NCBI RefSeq assembly: GCF_021401125.1
Contig: NZ_JACBFQ010000015.1
Location: 1 to 64,000, forward strand
From: Xanthobacter sp. NM-59
GTDB lineage: Bacteria; Pseudomonadota; Alphaproteobacteria; Rhizobiales; Xanthobacteraceae
Direction of reading: 5' to 3'
DNA length: 64,000 nucleotides
Every line of letters begins with the position of its first letter. The first letter of the stretch is position 1. The notes under the pieces are model-generated. The model had not been told where the DNA came from, ran no database searches, and saw only the letters and a program-made list of their open reading frames with translations. A program made the position numbers and the translations under genes. This document shows, one piece after another, positions 28,111-37,803 of this stretch.

Positions 28111-28512
28111 ATGAAGGAACGTCTCAAGAAAGCCGAGCGGATCCGAGCGGTGCGCGAGCAATTGCAGCGGGCCGCGGAGTGGCGCCTCGTGGCGATCGCA
28201 CGCGAGAAGGAGGCGATCGAGGAGCAGCGTCGCGCGCTGTTGGAGACGCTGGCGGATGACCTGTTCGGGCCGCTGCTGCTCGAGCACGCGGGCCGCCGTC
28301 TGGGGCGCCTGGCCGTTGAGGCGGAACAGGCCAATGCCCGGCAGCAGGCGCAGGAGCAGCGCGTAAAGGAAGAGGCATTGGCGGTGAAGCGGGCCGAGCA
28401 CATGGAAGAAGACGCCCGCCGCGACGCTCATGCGGCCGAGGAGCGGGCCCTGGTGGGCGAAATCGCGGAGGCGAGCGCGCTGCGTCCGCCACGGGATGCA
28501 AGCTTCACATAA
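28111..28512 (+). CDS. Coiled-coil protein, candidate FliJ analogue
   Basis: This 133-aa product is almost wholly charged and helical (KERLKKAERIRAVREQLQRA, EQRRALLETLADDLFGPLLL), with heptad character across about residues 3-115. It has no signal peptide or membrane segment. A GAGGG site precedes the ATG. It directly follows fliR, and no canonical fliJ occurs in this otherwise nearly complete flagellar cluster. FliJ is a similarly sized coiled-coil protein that links the FliH-FliI ATPase to FlhA, so a FliJ role is a reasonable inference, but sequence similarity is not visible to me. Confidence 0.65.
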   Translation: MKERLKKAERIRAVREQLQRAAEWRLVAIAREKEAIEEQRRALLETLADDLFGPLLLEHAGRRLGRLAVEAEQANARQQAQEQRVKEEALAVKRAEHMEEDARRDAHAAEERALVGEIAEASALRPPRDASFT

Positions 28513-28561
28513 GCATAGCGCTTCAGCATTATCCGGTAGTTGAGCATAGGGGGCGGCTGTC

Positions 28562-29131
28562 ATGGGCATCAGCCCGATTTCCGATTTCGTCGTGGATGTG
28601 ATGCAGAATGCCGAGACCTCGCGGGTGCGCCAGGTCGTGGGCAAGCTGAAGGCCCTGTCGACCGGCGGCGGCGCGGATTTCAGCGCGACGATGACGAAGA
28701 CCGGCGCCTCGGACAGCGCCAAGGGCGCGGACACCGCCAAGGGTGCCGCGGGGCTCGACGAAGATGCCCAGGCCAAGTCGCTGGCGATGATTCCCGCCGG
28801 GGTCGCCTTTTCCGGCACCAGCCTGACCACGCTGCGCAACGCCCATGCGCTCAGCGGCCGGTCGGTGGACCAGTTCGCGGCGCGCCCGTCGCCACCGCCG
28901 GCAGCGCTGAAGAAGTTTGAAGGCATGGTGCTCGCCAACTTCCTCGACACCATGATGCCGCAGACGGACAGCGTGTTCGGAAGCGGCACCGCCGGCTCGG
29001 CCTGGAAGACCATGCTGACGGAGAAGATCGGTGATGCCATCGCCAATGCTGGCGGCATCGGTATCGCTCAGAGCATCGCGCGGGCCGCTGGCAGCCGTTA
29101 TGCCGACGGCAAGACGGGAGAGAGCTCGTGA
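28562..29131 (+). CDS. FlgJ-type rod-binding protein
   Basis: The 189-aa product has an N-terminal Ala/Gly/Asp-rich half and a C-terminal rod-binding domain (about 115-185). That domain contains ALKKFEGMVLANFLDTMMPQ, SVFGSGTAGSAWKTMLTEKI and IANAGGIGIAQSIA. This is the N-terminal domain of enteric FlgJ. There is no peptidoglycan hydrolase domain, so it should cap the growing rod while another enzyme cuts the wall. It overlaps the following FlgN-like gene by 4 bp. Confidence 0.88.
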   Translation: MGISPISDFVVDVMQNAETSRVRQVVGKLKALSTGGGADFSATMTKTGASDSAKGADTAKGAAGLDEDAQAKSLAMIPAGVAFSGTSLTTLRNAHALSGRSVDQFAARPSPPPAALKKFEGMVLANFLDTMMPQTDSVFGSGTAGSAWKTMLTEKIGDAIANAGGIGIAQSIARAAGSRYADGKTGESS

Positions 29132-29511
29132 GTGCGGAAATTCGGTCAGCCGTGAATCCGTCCGTCGCCACCTTGCTGAGCGCCATCGATCACCTCGAGG
29201 AGGCGCTCGACGCGGAAACGACCGCGTTCGAAACCCGCACGCCGCTCGATATCGTGGAAAGCAACCGCCGGAAGAGCCGGTGCCTGCTGGAATTGAGCCG
29301 GGCCGCGCGGGCTCTGCCGCCGGTTGCCGATCCTGAGCTGCTGGCCCGGGTTGCCGGCCTTAAGAAAAAACTGGAGCGCAACAGCTACGTGCTTTCGGTT
29401 CAGCTCGCCGCCGCCCAGGAAGTGGCCTCCATCCTCGACCGCGCGATGCGCGATGCGGAATCGGACGGCACCTATTCGGCAACGATTGGACACGGTGAGC
29501 GTCGGAGATGA
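29128..29511 (+). CDS. FlgN-like export chaperone (probable)
   Basis: The 127-aa product uses a GTG start overlapping the rod-binding gene. It is helical and resembles FlgN-family chaperones in length, pattern and position: an N-terminal helix (LLSAIDHLEEALDAETTAFE), a basic stretch SNRRKSRCLLELSRAAR and a C-terminal helix ending RRR. FlgN delivers FlgK and FlgL to the export gate. Identity is inferred from these features; sequence similarity across this family is weak. Its end overlaps the next gene by 4 bp. Confidence 0.65.
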   Translation: MSAEIRSAVNPSVATLLSAIDHLEEALDAETTAFETRTPLDIVESNRRKSRCLLELSRAARALPPVADPELLARVAGLKKKLERNSYVLSVQLAAAQEVASILDRAMRDAESDGTYSATIGHGERRR

Positions 29512-29993
29512 TTCGCTTCATCATCATCGGCGTGTGGGTGTGTGTGGTGGCGCTGGCTTCGACCTACGCCGCCGCCTATTGGGTCGCCGGAACGGACCAC
29601 GGTAAGTCCGAAGAGCCCTACATTTCGGGGCTCGAGTATCGCCGCCTGCCGGTCATCACCGTGCCTATGATCATCGACGGTTCGGTGAAGGGCTATGTGC
29701 TTGTGAAGCTGGTGTTCACGGCCGACGCCGCGCAGCTGCGCAAGATGTCCATCGACCCGGGCATCTTTGCGGTGAACGCCGCTTTTCAGGAAATTTACGT
29801 TAACGGCCGCGTCGAGAGCGGCAAGATGTCGAAATACAATCTTCCGGAAATGCTCGAACGCGTGCGCCAGACCACCAACGCGCAACTGAATGGGGATGTT
29901 GTGCGTGAGGTTCTGGTGGATTCCCTGAATTATGTCGATAAGACGGATCTGCGCAGTGGGCCGCCGCCTGGGGTGGGGGGCGGAGGCAAGTGA
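29508..29993 (+). CDS. Single-pass membrane protein of the flagellar cluster, function unknown
   Basis: This 161-aa protein has one N-terminal membrane segment (about 2-28) and a periplasmic-type domain with EYRRLPVITVPMIIDGSVKG, YVLVKLVFTADAAQLRK and a C-terminal helix ending in VLVDSLNYVDKTDLR. A Pro/Gly tail closes it. The overall plan, a membrane anchor followed by a small beta/alpha domain ending in a helix, recalls FliL, but motifs are not decisive. It overlaps the FlgN-like gene by 4 bp and is the last gene before the receptor gene, 34 bp downstream. Confidence 0.65.
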   Translation: MIRFIIIGVWVCVVALASTYAAAYWVAGTDHGKSEEPYISGLEYRRLPVITVPMIIDGSVKGYVLVKLVFTADAAQLRKMSIDPGIFAVNAAFQEIYVNGRVESGKMSKYNLPEMLERVRQTTNAQLNGDVVREVLVDSLNYVDKTDLRSGPPPGVGGGGK

Positions 29994-30027
29994 GTGGTTG
30001 CGTAAGCAATAATAGGGGCGGGGGCAG

Positions 30028-31704
30028 ATGAAGATCGCGGGGAAAATCTATTCCATCGTCGCCGTGCTGGGGGTGGCCGCGCTGGCCATCTGCGTGGTGG
30101 CGGTGCTGGGCGTGCTGGCGGTGTCCGACGCCGCGGAGCGGCTCGACAATGTCTGGCAGCGCGCCTTTCTTACTGAGCGCGTGAACAAGGACGTGGCGAT
30201 GGTCACCGTGTACACGCGTGGTGTCTACGTCTCCAAGACCGACACCGAGGTCCGGGTCGCCGCGAACGATACCGAGCGCTGGCTCGTCAACCTCAACAAC
30301 GATCTCAACACCCTGAAGGGGTTGGCGCCCGCAGACGCCGCGGCCGACACGCAGCGTCTGAGCGACGATGTGCAGGCCTTCGCCGAGCTGGTCCGGGCCA
30401 TCCTCAAGGCTTCGCTGGCGGAAGGGCCGCAGGCGGCGCTCACCGCGGGTGGTGGTCTGGCCGCCAACGTGGCCATTCGCACCGCTTTGCAGAAAAGCCT
30501 GGACCGCGCCACGTCGGAGATCCGCACCAAGCTCGATCCGCTGCGTGACGAGCAGGCGTCCACGCGTCAGCGGACCCTTTGGATGCTGATCGTCTTCACG
30601 GCGGTGGGCCTGGTGGCTGGCGTGGGCATCGCGCTCTATATCGGCACGCGCAAGCTGAGTCGTCCGCTGCAGCAGGTGTCCTCGTCGATCCAGAAGCTGG
30701 CGGACGGCGATCTCGACGTCGCCTTGGCCACCCAGCGCCCGAAGGACGAAATCGGCGACCTGTGGAACTCCACCGAGCGTCTGCGTGACGAACTGCGCGC
30801 CGCCGACGATATGCGGCGCGAGCAGCAGGTGGCCGCGACCCGCGCGAGCGAGGAAAAGCGCGTCAGCATGCACCGCCTCGCGGAGGAGTTCGATCGCGCG
30901 GTCGCTGGTGTCGTTCAGACGGTGTCCGATGCCGTGGGCGTGCTGGAGCGCAATGCCGGCTCCATGCGGTCTTCGGCGGAGGAAACCTCCCGTCAGTCCA
31001 CGGTTGTGGCGGCGGCGGCCGAGCAGGCCACCAGCAACGTGCAGACCGCGGCTTCCGCGGCTGAGGAGCTGGCTGCGTCGGTGCGCGAGATTTCCAGTCA
31101 GGTGACGGTTTCGGCCAAGGTGGCCCGGGAGGCGACGACCCAGGCGAACGGCACGGCCGAAGTGGTGCGCGGCCTCGCCGTCAGCGCCGGGCGGATCGGC
31201 CAGGTGGTGAACCTCATCACCGACATCGCCTCGCAGACCAATCTGCTTGCGCTCAATGCGACCATCGAGGCGGCGCGCGCGGGCGATGCAGGCCGCGGTT
31301 TCGCCGTGGTGGCGCAGGAGGTGAAGAGCCTCGCGGAGCAGACTTCGAAGGCCACGGAGGAGATCTCCGGCCAGATCAGCGAAGTCCAGCGCGCGACCGA
31401 CGAGGTGGTGCACGCCATTGAGGCCATCGGCGGAACCATCCGTCGGATCGACGAGATCTCGAGCGCGATCGCCGCGGCGATTGAGGAGCAGGGCACAGCC
31501 ACGGGCGAGATTGCCCAGAATGTGCATCAGGCCGCGCAGGGGACGCAGGAGGTTTCGTCCTCCATCTCCAGCGTGAGCACCGCGGCTGCGGATACGGGGC
31601 GCGCCTCTGGCGATATCGTCAGCGCGGCCAGTGATCTGTCGTCCCAGGCAACTCACTTGCGCAGCCAGGTGACGGCTTTCATCGAGCGCGTCCGCGCCGC
31701 CTGA
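30028..31704 (+). CDS. Methyl-accepting chemotaxis receptor
   Basis: This 558-aa transmembrane receptor should sense a periplasmic ligand and control CheA. It has a first membrane segment (about 8-31) and a helical periplasmic domain of about 155 residues. A second membrane segment (about 188-211) leads to a HAMP domain ([20 protein letters not shown]) and a long signalling coiled coil. The hairpin tip reads [20 protein letters not shown] with [20 protein letters not shown]. The C-terminus lacks an obvious CheR-tethering pentapeptide. It is directly upstream of cheA, so it may be the receptor primarily paired with this system. Confidence 0.95.
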   Translation: MKIAGKIYSIVAVLGVAALAICVVAVLGVLAVSDAAERLDNVWQRAFLTERVNKDVAMVTVYTRGVYVSKTDTEVRVAANDTERWLVNLNNDLNTLKGLAPADAAADTQRLSDDVQAFAELVRAILKASLAEGPQAALTAGGGLAANVAIRTALQKSLDRATSEIRTKLDPLRDEQASTRQRTLWMLIVFTAVGLVAGVGIALYIGTRKLSRPLQQVSSSIQKLADGDLDVALATQRPKDEIGDLWNSTERLRDELRAADDMRREQQVAATRASEEKRVSMHRLAEEFDRAVAGVVQTVSDAVGVLERNAGSMRSSAEETSRQSTVVAAAAEQATSNVQTAASAAEELAASVREISSQVTVSAKVAREATTQANGTAEVVRGLAVSAGRIGQVVNLITDIASQTNLLALNATIEAARAGDAGRGFAVVAQEVKSLAEQTSKATEEISGQISEVQRATDEVVHAIEAIGGTIRRIDEISSAIAAAIEEQGTATGEIAQNVHQAAQGTQEVSSSISSVSTAAADTGRASGDIVSAASDLSSQATHLRSQVTAFIERVRAA

Positions 31705-31802
31705 TGGCGCGACGTCGGCGGAAACGGCCCGCGCCGAAACGGCGGCGCGGGACATTCGGCGAAGCTCAGACGGGCCAAGCCCGTCCTCCCGGAGTTGAGA
31801 CC

Positions 31803-34700
31803 ATGGACGACCTGTTGCAGGAGTTCCTGACGGAGACTAACGAAAGTCTCGACGTCGCCGACGTGGAACTGGTTAAGTTCGAGCAGGACCCGAACAACGC
31901 GGAAATCCTGAACAACATTTTCCGTCTGGTGCACACCATCAAGGGCACTTGCGGCTTTATCGGCCTGTCGCGCCTCGCAGCGGTCGCGCATGCTGCTGAA
32001 ACTTTGATGGGCAAGTTCCGGGACGGCCGGCCGGTGACCGCCGACGCGGTGACGCTGGTGTTGAGCACCATCGACCGCATCAAGTGGATGCTCTCCGCCA
32101 TCGAGGAGAACAACGGGCAGGAACCGGAAGGCAACGACCAGGATCTCATCAGCCTCCTGGAGGAAATGGCGGCCACCGAGTTGCCGCCGCCCGAGCCCGA
32201 GCCGGTTCCGGAGCCCCCGAAGGTTGAGGCTGCCCCGCAGACCCTCGAGCGGGACCTGCTTCCGGGTGAAATTCCCCTCGACGAGCTGGAGCGGCTGTTC
32301 CGGGAGACCGAGGTCGAGCTGCCGGCACGAGGCAAGGATAAAGCGAAGGAAGCTGCTCCGGCAGCCTCGGCCGCGGCGTCTTCCGAGACGACAGCGTCGG
32401 CGTCCTCCTCCAAGGGTGATTCTGCCAAGGGCGATTCCTCTAAGAGCGACGCTCCGAAGGCCGAGCCCCCCGCGGAGCCCAAGGCTGCCACGGCCTCCGT
32501 TCCCGCTCCAGTCACCACCTCCGGCGCGATCGCGAAGGCCGACGGGCGCACGCCGGCGACCCAGGGGGGGGCGCAGCGTCCCAGCGGCACGCCCTCTGGC
32601 GTGCCCGCCAATGCGGAGGAGGGGACGCACGCTTCCGCCCTTTCCGCGCAGACGATCCGCGTCAGCGTTGGCGTGCTCGAGCAGCTCATGACCATGGTTT
32701 CGGAGCTGGTCCTCACGCGTAATCAGCTGATGGAGATTGCACGTCGGCAGGGTGACTCTGAGTACAAGGTCTCCCTGCAGCGCCTGTCCAACGTCACCGG
32801 CGAGCTGCAGGATGCGGTCATGCGTGCGCGCATGCAGCCCATCGGCAATGCCTGGCAGAAGCTTCCGCGCATTGTGCGCGACCTGGGCCAGGAGCTGGGC
32901 AAGCAGATCGAGCTCGAGCAGATCGGCGCCGACACCGAGCTGGATCGGCAGGTGCTGGACCAGATCAAGGACCCGCTCACCCACATGGTGCGCAACTCCG
33001 CCGACCACGGGCTGGAGACGCCCGAGGAGCGGCGCGCGGCTGGCAAGCCCGAGCGCGGCACCATCCGCCTGTCCGCCTACCACGAGGGCGGCCATGTGAT
33101 CGTCGAGATCGCGGACGATGGTCGCGGTCTCAACGTGGGGCGGATCAAGCAGAAGATCGTCGAACGCGGCCTCGCCACCGAGGCGGAAGTCTCGAAGATG
33201 CCGGACGTTCAGGCGTTCCGCTACATCTTCCAGGCAGGCTTCTCCACTGCGGAGAAGGTCACCAGCGTGTCCGGCCGTGGCGTCGGCATGGACGTGGTGC
33301 GCACGAACATCGAAGCCATTGGCGGCACCATCGAGGTTCACTCGAAGCTTGGCCAGGGCTCGGCGTTCGTCATCAAGATCCCGCTGACGCTGGCGATCGT
33401 GCCGGCGCTGATCGTGCGGGCGGCGGACGAGCGGTTCGCGCTGCCGCAGAGCGCGGTGGTCGAGCTGGTGCGGGTGCAGCCGGGCACGGACCATGCGGTG
33501 AACTGGTTCAACAACGTGCCGGTCCTGTGCCTGCGGGACAAGTTGTTGCCAATCGTCGCGCTTGGTACCCTGCTGGGCCTTGCGCCCGAGCAGGATGCCC
33601 ACCAGGCGGACCAGTGGACGGATGCGCTGATCGTGGTGTTGCGCGTGGGCGCGGAAACCTTCGGCGTCGTGGTGGATGCGGTTTCCCACACTGAAGAGAT
33701 CGTGGTGAAGCCCATGTCGTCCACCCTGCGGCAGGTGCCCATGGTGTCCGGCTGCACCATCCTCGGCGATGGCCGGGTGATCATGATCGTGGACCCGGCC
33801 GGTCTGGCCCAGGGGGCTGCCGCGCGCGGCGCGGAGGCGGCCGAGATGGATCTCAATACGGCGGAGGCAACCCATCGGGCTGCGGCGGCGGAAGAGCGCA
33901 CGTCGCTGCTGCTGTTCCGCGCCGGCTCGCGGGAGCCGAAGGCGGTGCCGCTGGGCCTCGTTACCCGGATCGAGGAGCTGGAGGTTTCCAGCATCGAGCG
34001 GGTCAAGGGCTATCCAGTCATCCAGTATCGTGGCGCCCTCATTCCGGTGCTTTACGCCAACGAGGAGGTGGGGCGCGCGAAGAGCGGCACCCAGCCCATG
34101 CTGGTGTTCTCCGCCGAAGGTCGCGTCATGGGCCTGCTGGTCGACGAGATCGTGGATATCGTGGAAACCCCGCTCGACATGCAGCTGTCGCCTTCGGGTA
34201 TGCCGGAAGTACTCGGCGCGGCCGTTATCTCCGGCCAGGCGACCGAGATCCTCGATGTGGGCTTCTACATCAACGTCGCGTTCGGCGAGCGCTTCGAGCA
34301 GCTGACGCGCGTGAGCACGCGCCCCAAGCTGCTGCTGGTGGATGACAGCGCGTTCCATCGTGACCTGCTGGCGCCGGTGCTGAAGGGCAACGGCTATGAC
34401 GTCACCACATGCTCCTCGGCCCAGGAGGCGCTGGAGCGTCTGGGCGATGACGAGGAGTTTGACGCCATCATCAGCGATCTGGAGCTGCCGGACATGGACG
34501 GCTTCGCCCTGGCGGCAGCGGTGCGCGACGACCCGCGCAATCGTGACCTGCCCATCATCGCGGTCAGCGCATCGCGGGATCGGGATACCATCGAGCGCGG
34601 GCGCGCGGCGGGGTTCACCGACTATGTCGCGCGCTATGATCGCGCGGGCCTCATCGAGGCGTTGAAGGAATTTGCCGGACGACAGGGAGCAGCGGCATGA
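31803..34700 (+). CDS. cheA: Hybrid chemotaxis histidine kinase CheA with C-terminal receiver
   Basis: CheA phosphorylates CheY and CheB. I start at MDDLLQEFLTETNESL, with GGAG eight bases upstream; the frame is open 33 codons earlier, in Arg-rich sequence. The 965-aa product has an Hpt domain with phospho-acceptor His44 (RLVHTIKGTCGF), a Pro/Glu/Ala-rich linker (about 140-310), and a dimerisation and ATPase core (MVRNSADHGLETPEERRAAG, VSGRGVGMDVVRTN). Two CheW-like stretches follow, then a receiver domain (about 840-965). The receiver keeps Asp847/848 and phospho-site Asp892, but the usual conserved Lys is Arg944. CheA-receiver fusions are known in alphaproteobacterial chemotaxis. The ATG of cheW overlaps the stop. 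Confidence 0.96.
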   Translation: MDDLLQEFLTETNESLDVADVELVKFEQDPNNAEILNNIFRLVHTIKGTCGFIGLSRLAAVAHAAETLMGKFRDGRPVTADAVTLVLSTIDRIKWMLSAIEENNGQEPEGNDQDLISLLEEMAATELPPPEPEPVPEPPKVEAAPQTLERDLLPGEIPLDELERLFRETEVELPARGKDKAKEAAPAASAAASSETTASASSSKGDSAKGDSSKSDAPKAEPPAEPKAATASVPAPVTTSGAIAKADGRTPATQGGAQRPSGTPSGVPANAEEGTHASALSAQTIRVSVGVLEQLMTMVSELVLTRNQLMEIARRQGDSEYKVSLQRLSNVTGELQDAVMRARMQPIGNAWQKLPRIVRDLGQELGKQIELEQIGADTELDRQVLDQIKDPLTHMVRNSADHGLETPEERRAAGKPERGTIRLSAYHEGGHVIVEIADDGRGLNVGRIKQKIVERGLATEAEVSKMPDVQAFRYIFQAGFSTAEKVTSVSGRGVGMDVVRTNIEAIGGTIEVHSKLGQGSAFVIKIPLTLAIVPALIVRAADERFALPQSAVVELVRVQPGTDHAVNWFNNVPVLCLRDKLLPIVALGTLLGLAPEQDAHQADQWTDALIVVLRVGAETFGVVVDAVSHTEEIVVKPMSSTLRQVPMVSGCTILGDGRVIMIVDPAGLAQGAAARGAEAAEMDLNTAEATHRAAAAEERTSLLLFRAGSREPKAVPLGLVTRIEELEVSSIERVKGYPVIQYRGALIPVLYANEEVGRAKSGTQPMLVFSAEGRVMGLLVDEIVDIVETPLDMQLSPSGMPEVLGAAVISGQATEILDVGFYINVAFGERFEQLTRVSTRPKLLLVDDSAFHRDLLAPVLKGNGYDVTTCSSAQEALERLGDDEEFDAIISDLELPDMDGFALAAAVRDDPRNRDLPIIAVSASRDRDTIERGRAAGFTDYVARYDRAGLIEALKEFAGRQGAAA

Positions 34701-35188
34701 GCGAGCATGTTCCAGCTCTGACGGGGGCCCCGGTCGGCACCTATCAGCAATATGTCACGGTGCGCATCGCATCCCAGCTGTTCGGGCTTCCGATCCAGAT
34801 GGTGCATGAGGTGTTCGCCCCCGATGCCATCACCCGCGTTCCGCTTGCGCCGCCGGCCATCGCCGGCGTGCTCAACTTGCGCGGCCGGATCGTCACCATG
34901 CTCAACATGCGCTGCCTGCTGGGCCTTCCGGCAGCCGAAGGCAAGGGCATGGCGGTCGGCATCGAGCATGATGGTGAGGCGTTCGGCCTCATGATCGACG
35001 ACGTGGGTGAGGTGCTGGGCCTGGACACCGCGAAGCGGGAGGCCAATCCCGCCAATCTCGATGCCCGCTGGTCCGCAGTCGCCGCCGGTGTTCACCGCTT
35101 GTCCGGTGAGCTGATGCTCATCTTGAACGTCGAGCTGGTTCTGCGCGGCGCGGGCACCGTCAAGGCCATCACCGCATCGAGCTATTGA
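34697..35188 (+). CDS. cheW: Chemotaxis coupling protein CheW
   Basis: CheW links receptors to CheA. The 163-aa product has YVTVRIASQLFGLPIQMVHE, PAIAGVLNLRGRIVTMLNMR and FGLMIDDVGEVLGLD, the standard two-barrel CheW sequence. Its start overlaps the cheA stop as ATGA. A 181-bp gap to cheY may contain a separate promoter or ribosome loading region. Confidence 0.97.
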   Translation: MSEHVPALTGAPVGTYQQYVTVRIASQLFGLPIQMVHEVFAPDAITRVPLAPPAIAGVLNLRGRIVTMLNMRCLLGLPAAEGKGMAVGIEHDGEAFGLMIDDVGEVLGLDTAKREANPANLDARWSAVAAGVHRLSGELMLILNVELVLRGAGTVKAITASSY

Positions 35189-35369
35189 GCGCCGGCGCCG
35201 GTGGCGGCGGGGCGCGGAGCCCTGCGCGCCTCCGGCGGCGACTGCCCGATGTGCACATCTTAATCAGTCTTCGGTTTCAGCGGCGAGCGCGATCCATGTT
35301 TCAAATCCTGGTGGATCCGTTGGCGAGCCGGTGCCAATTTCAATCGAAGACACTCGAGGAGCTTCACGC

Positions 35370-35750
35370 ATGAAGACCTGTCTCGTGGTGGATGATTCAG
35401 GCCTCGTGCGAAAGATCGCGCGACGTATCCTGGAGCGTCTCGGCTTCCTGGTCGAAGAGGCTGCCGATGGGCAGATTGCCCTCGACTGCTGCGCGAAGGC
35501 GATGCCGGATGTCATCCTGCTTGACTGGGAAATGCCGAACGTCAGCGGCATTGAGTGCCTGCGTCGTCTGCGCGCCACTGAGGCGGGCAAGGCGCCAAAG
35601 GTGATCTTCTGCACCAGCCTGAACGACATGGAACACATCGCCGCTGCCCTGGAGGCGGGGGCGGACGAATACATCATGAAGCCGTTCGACGACGACATCC
35701 TGCATGAGAAGCTGGAGGCGGTGGGTCTGGCGGAAAAGGATCTTCTGTGA
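35370..35750 (+). CDS. cheY: Response regulator CheY (cheA operon copy)
   Basis: This single-domain receiver of 126 aa follows cheW. AGGAG lies eight bases before the ATG. It has the acidic pair in VVDDSG, phospho-site Asp52 (LLDWEMPN), Thr82 (FCTSLND) and Lys104 (YIMKPF). With cheB overlapping its stop codon it is plainly in the che operon. A second cheY is encoded at 39.0 kb; one may drive the motor and the other act as a phosphate sink, as in Sinorhizobium, but which is which cannot be read from sequence. Confidence 0.95.
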   Translation: MKTCLVVDDSGLVRKIARRILERLGFLVEEAADGQIALDCCAKAMPDVILLDWEMPNVSGIECLRRLRATEAGKAPKVIFCTSLNDMEHIAAALEAGADEYIMKPFDDDILHEKLEAVGLAEKDLL

Positions 35751-36952
35751 GCCCAACGTCTGTTAATCCCGACTCCTCGACCCCAGGCCACACCATCCGC
35801 GTCATGGTGGTGGACGATTCGGTTTTCGTGCGCGGGATCGTGTCGCGATGGTTGGGCGAGGATCGCGCGCTCGAGGTGGTCGCCACCCATGCGAACGGGC
35901 GGCGCGCGGTCGATGACCTCGATCGCTCGCAGCCTGACGTCATCATCCTTGACCTCGAAATGCCGGAGATGGATGGGCTGACCGCATTGCCCCTCATCTT
36001 GAAGCAGCGTCCTGGGACGATGGTGGTGGTGGCTTCGACGCTGACGCGACGCGGCGCCGAAGTCAGCCTGAAGGCGCTGACCCTTGGCGCCGCCGATTAT
36101 CTGCCCAAGCCCGAAGCCGGCCCCGGCATGTTCAATGCGGATGAGTTCAAGCGCGAGCTGCTTGCCAAGGTGCGCAGTCTTGGCGCCAAGGCGCAGCGGC
36201 GCAGGGCTGTGGCAGAGGCGGCGCGGTCCGGTACGGTGGCACCGCGCGCACCTGCAACGCCTGCACCTGCGGCGCGCCCGGTAGCCGGGCATCCGCCAGC
36301 GACGGCTCCCGCCGGTGCGTCATCCGCCGCATCGGCTGCGGCTCGCATGCGGCCTTATTCGATGGCGCCGGTGTCCATTCTTGCGGTTGGCAGCTCCACC
36401 GGAGGGCCGCAGGCGCTCACGCGCCTGTTCACCGAGATTGGACCGCATTTGAAGAACATCCCGGTCTTGATCACTCAACATATGCCGCCCACTTTCACCG
36501 CCATTCTGGCTGAGCATGTGGGCCGTGCCTCTGGCCTGCCAGCGGCCGAGGGCACAGATGGCGCTCCAGTGTTGCCGGGGCACATCTATGTGGCTCCGGG
36601 TGGCTTGCACATGCTGCTGGAAAAGTCTGGCGGAAATGTCGTGATCCGGCTTTCGGATGCGCCGCCAGTGAATTTCTGTAAGCCGGCGGTGGACCCCATG
36701 TTCGCGGCCATTTCCGCTGTGTACCGCCAGGGCATGCTCGCTGTGGTACTCACCGGGATGGGGAGTGATGGGGCCAAGGGCGCGGGGGTTGTGACCGACG
36801 CCGGCGGCAGCGTGATCGTTCAAGATGAAGAAACCAGTGTGGTGTGGGGCATGCCCGGCGCCACCGCCGCAGCCGGAAACGCCTGCGAAATCTTGCCCTT
36901 GGATGGCATCGGCCGCAAAGTGATCCGGTTGGTCGAGGGGGGACGGCGGTGA
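35747..36952 (+). CDS. cheB: Chemotaxis methylesterase CheB
   Basis: CheB removes methyl groups from receptors during adaptation. The GTG start overlaps the cheY stop. The 401-aa product has a receiver (about 17-140) with phospho-site Asp69 (IILDLEMPEMDG) and an Ala/Pro-rich linker (about 155-205). The methylesterase domain has the catalytic Ser in VGSSTGGPQAL, His in ITQHMPP, and the Asp region GMGSDGAKGAG. It is longer than enteric CheB because of the linker. The cheR start overlaps its end. Confidence 0.97.
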   Translation: MSPTSVNPDSSTPGHTIRVMVVDDSVFVRGIVSRWLGEDRALEVVATHANGRRAVDDLDRSQPDVIILDLEMPEMDGLTALPLILKQRPGTMVVVASTLTRRGAEVSLKALTLGAADYLPKPEAGPGMFNADEFKRELLAKVRSLGAKAQRRRAVAEAARSGTVAPRAPATPAPAARPVAGHPPATAPAGASSAASAAARMRPYSMAPVSILAVGSSTGGPQALTRLFTEIGPHLKNIPVLITQHMPPTFTAILAEHVGRASGLPAAEGTDGAPVLPGHIYVAPGGLHMLLEKSGGNVVIRLSDAPPVNFCKPAVDPMFAAISAVYRQGMLAVVLTGMGSDGAKGAGVVTDAGGSVIVQDEETSVVWGMPGATAAAGNACEILPLDGIGRKVIRLVEGGRR

Positions 36953-37803
36953 TCAGTGCTTCGGATTATGAGTTTTTCTCCCGTTTCCTGAAACAGAGAT
37001 CGGGCCTGCTGCTCACCGACGACAAGCATTATTTGCTCGAAAGTCGCTTGATGCCGCTGCTGCGGAAGTTCGACCTGGCGGACTTCTCGAAACTTGCGGC
37101 CGTTCTGAAGGATGGCTCATCAGCCATCATCTCCAGCGCCGTCGTGGAAGCGATGACGACGAATGAGACTCTGTTCTTTCGGGACAAGGCCCCATTCGAG
37201 GACTTCACCCGCACCATGCTGCCGACCTTGCATGCCGCACGGCCGGCGGGTCAGAAGCTGCGCATCTGGTGCGCAGCTGCGTCGAGCGGTCAGGAGCCGT
37301 ACTCGCTCGCCATTCTGCTGCTGGAAAATCCCGGTCTCATTGGACGTCGTGACGTCGAGATCATCGGCACCGACCTCTCGAACGAGGTGCTGGAACGGGC
37401 GCGGGCTGGACGCTACAACCAGTTCGAGGTTCAGCGCGGCATGGGCGTGCAGATGCTGATGAAGTACTTCACCAAGGTCGGTGACCTCTGGGAGGTGAAG
37501 GAACCCGTCCGCAAGATGGTGCAATACCGCAAATTCAATCTGCTCGAGTCCTTCGCCAGCCTCGGTACCTTCGACATCGTCTTTTGCCGGAATGTGCTCA
37601 TCTATTTCGATGCGCCGACGAAGGCGGACATCCTGGCGCGTATCGCGCGGGCGCTTACGCCCGATGGATTCCTCGTCCTCGGCGCGGCCGAAACGGTGAT
37701 TGGCGTTGGCGATGCCTTCAAGCCGTTGCCGCAGCATCGCTGCACATATGTGCCCAACGTCACGCCCGCCGTACGGCCGGCGCCTGTTGGTATGAAGATC
37801 TGA
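36949..37803 (+). CDS. cheR: Chemotaxis methyltransferase CheR
   Basis: CheR methylates receptor glutamates using S-adenosylmethionine. I start at a GTG giving VISASDYEFFSRF, with GAGGGG just upstream and a 4-base overlap with the cheB stop. The 284-aa product has TNETLFFRDKAPFEDF, the SAM-binding WCAAASSGQEPYSLAI and DIVFCRNVLIYFD. It is the last gene of the cheA operon. Confidence 0.96.
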   Translation: MISASDYEFFSRFLKQRSGLLLTDDKHYLLESRLMPLLRKFDLADFSKLAAVLKDGSSAIISSAVVEAMTTNETLFFRDKAPFEDFTRTMLPTLHAARPAGQKLRIWCAAASSGQEPYSLAILLLENPGLIGRRDVEIIGTDLSNEVLERARAGRYNQFEVQRGMGVQMLMKYFTKVGDLWEVKEPVRKMVQYRKFNLLESFASLGTFDIVFCRNVLIYFDAPTKADILARIARALTPDGFLVLGAAETVIGVGDAFKPLPQHRCTYVPNVTPAVRPAPVGMKI

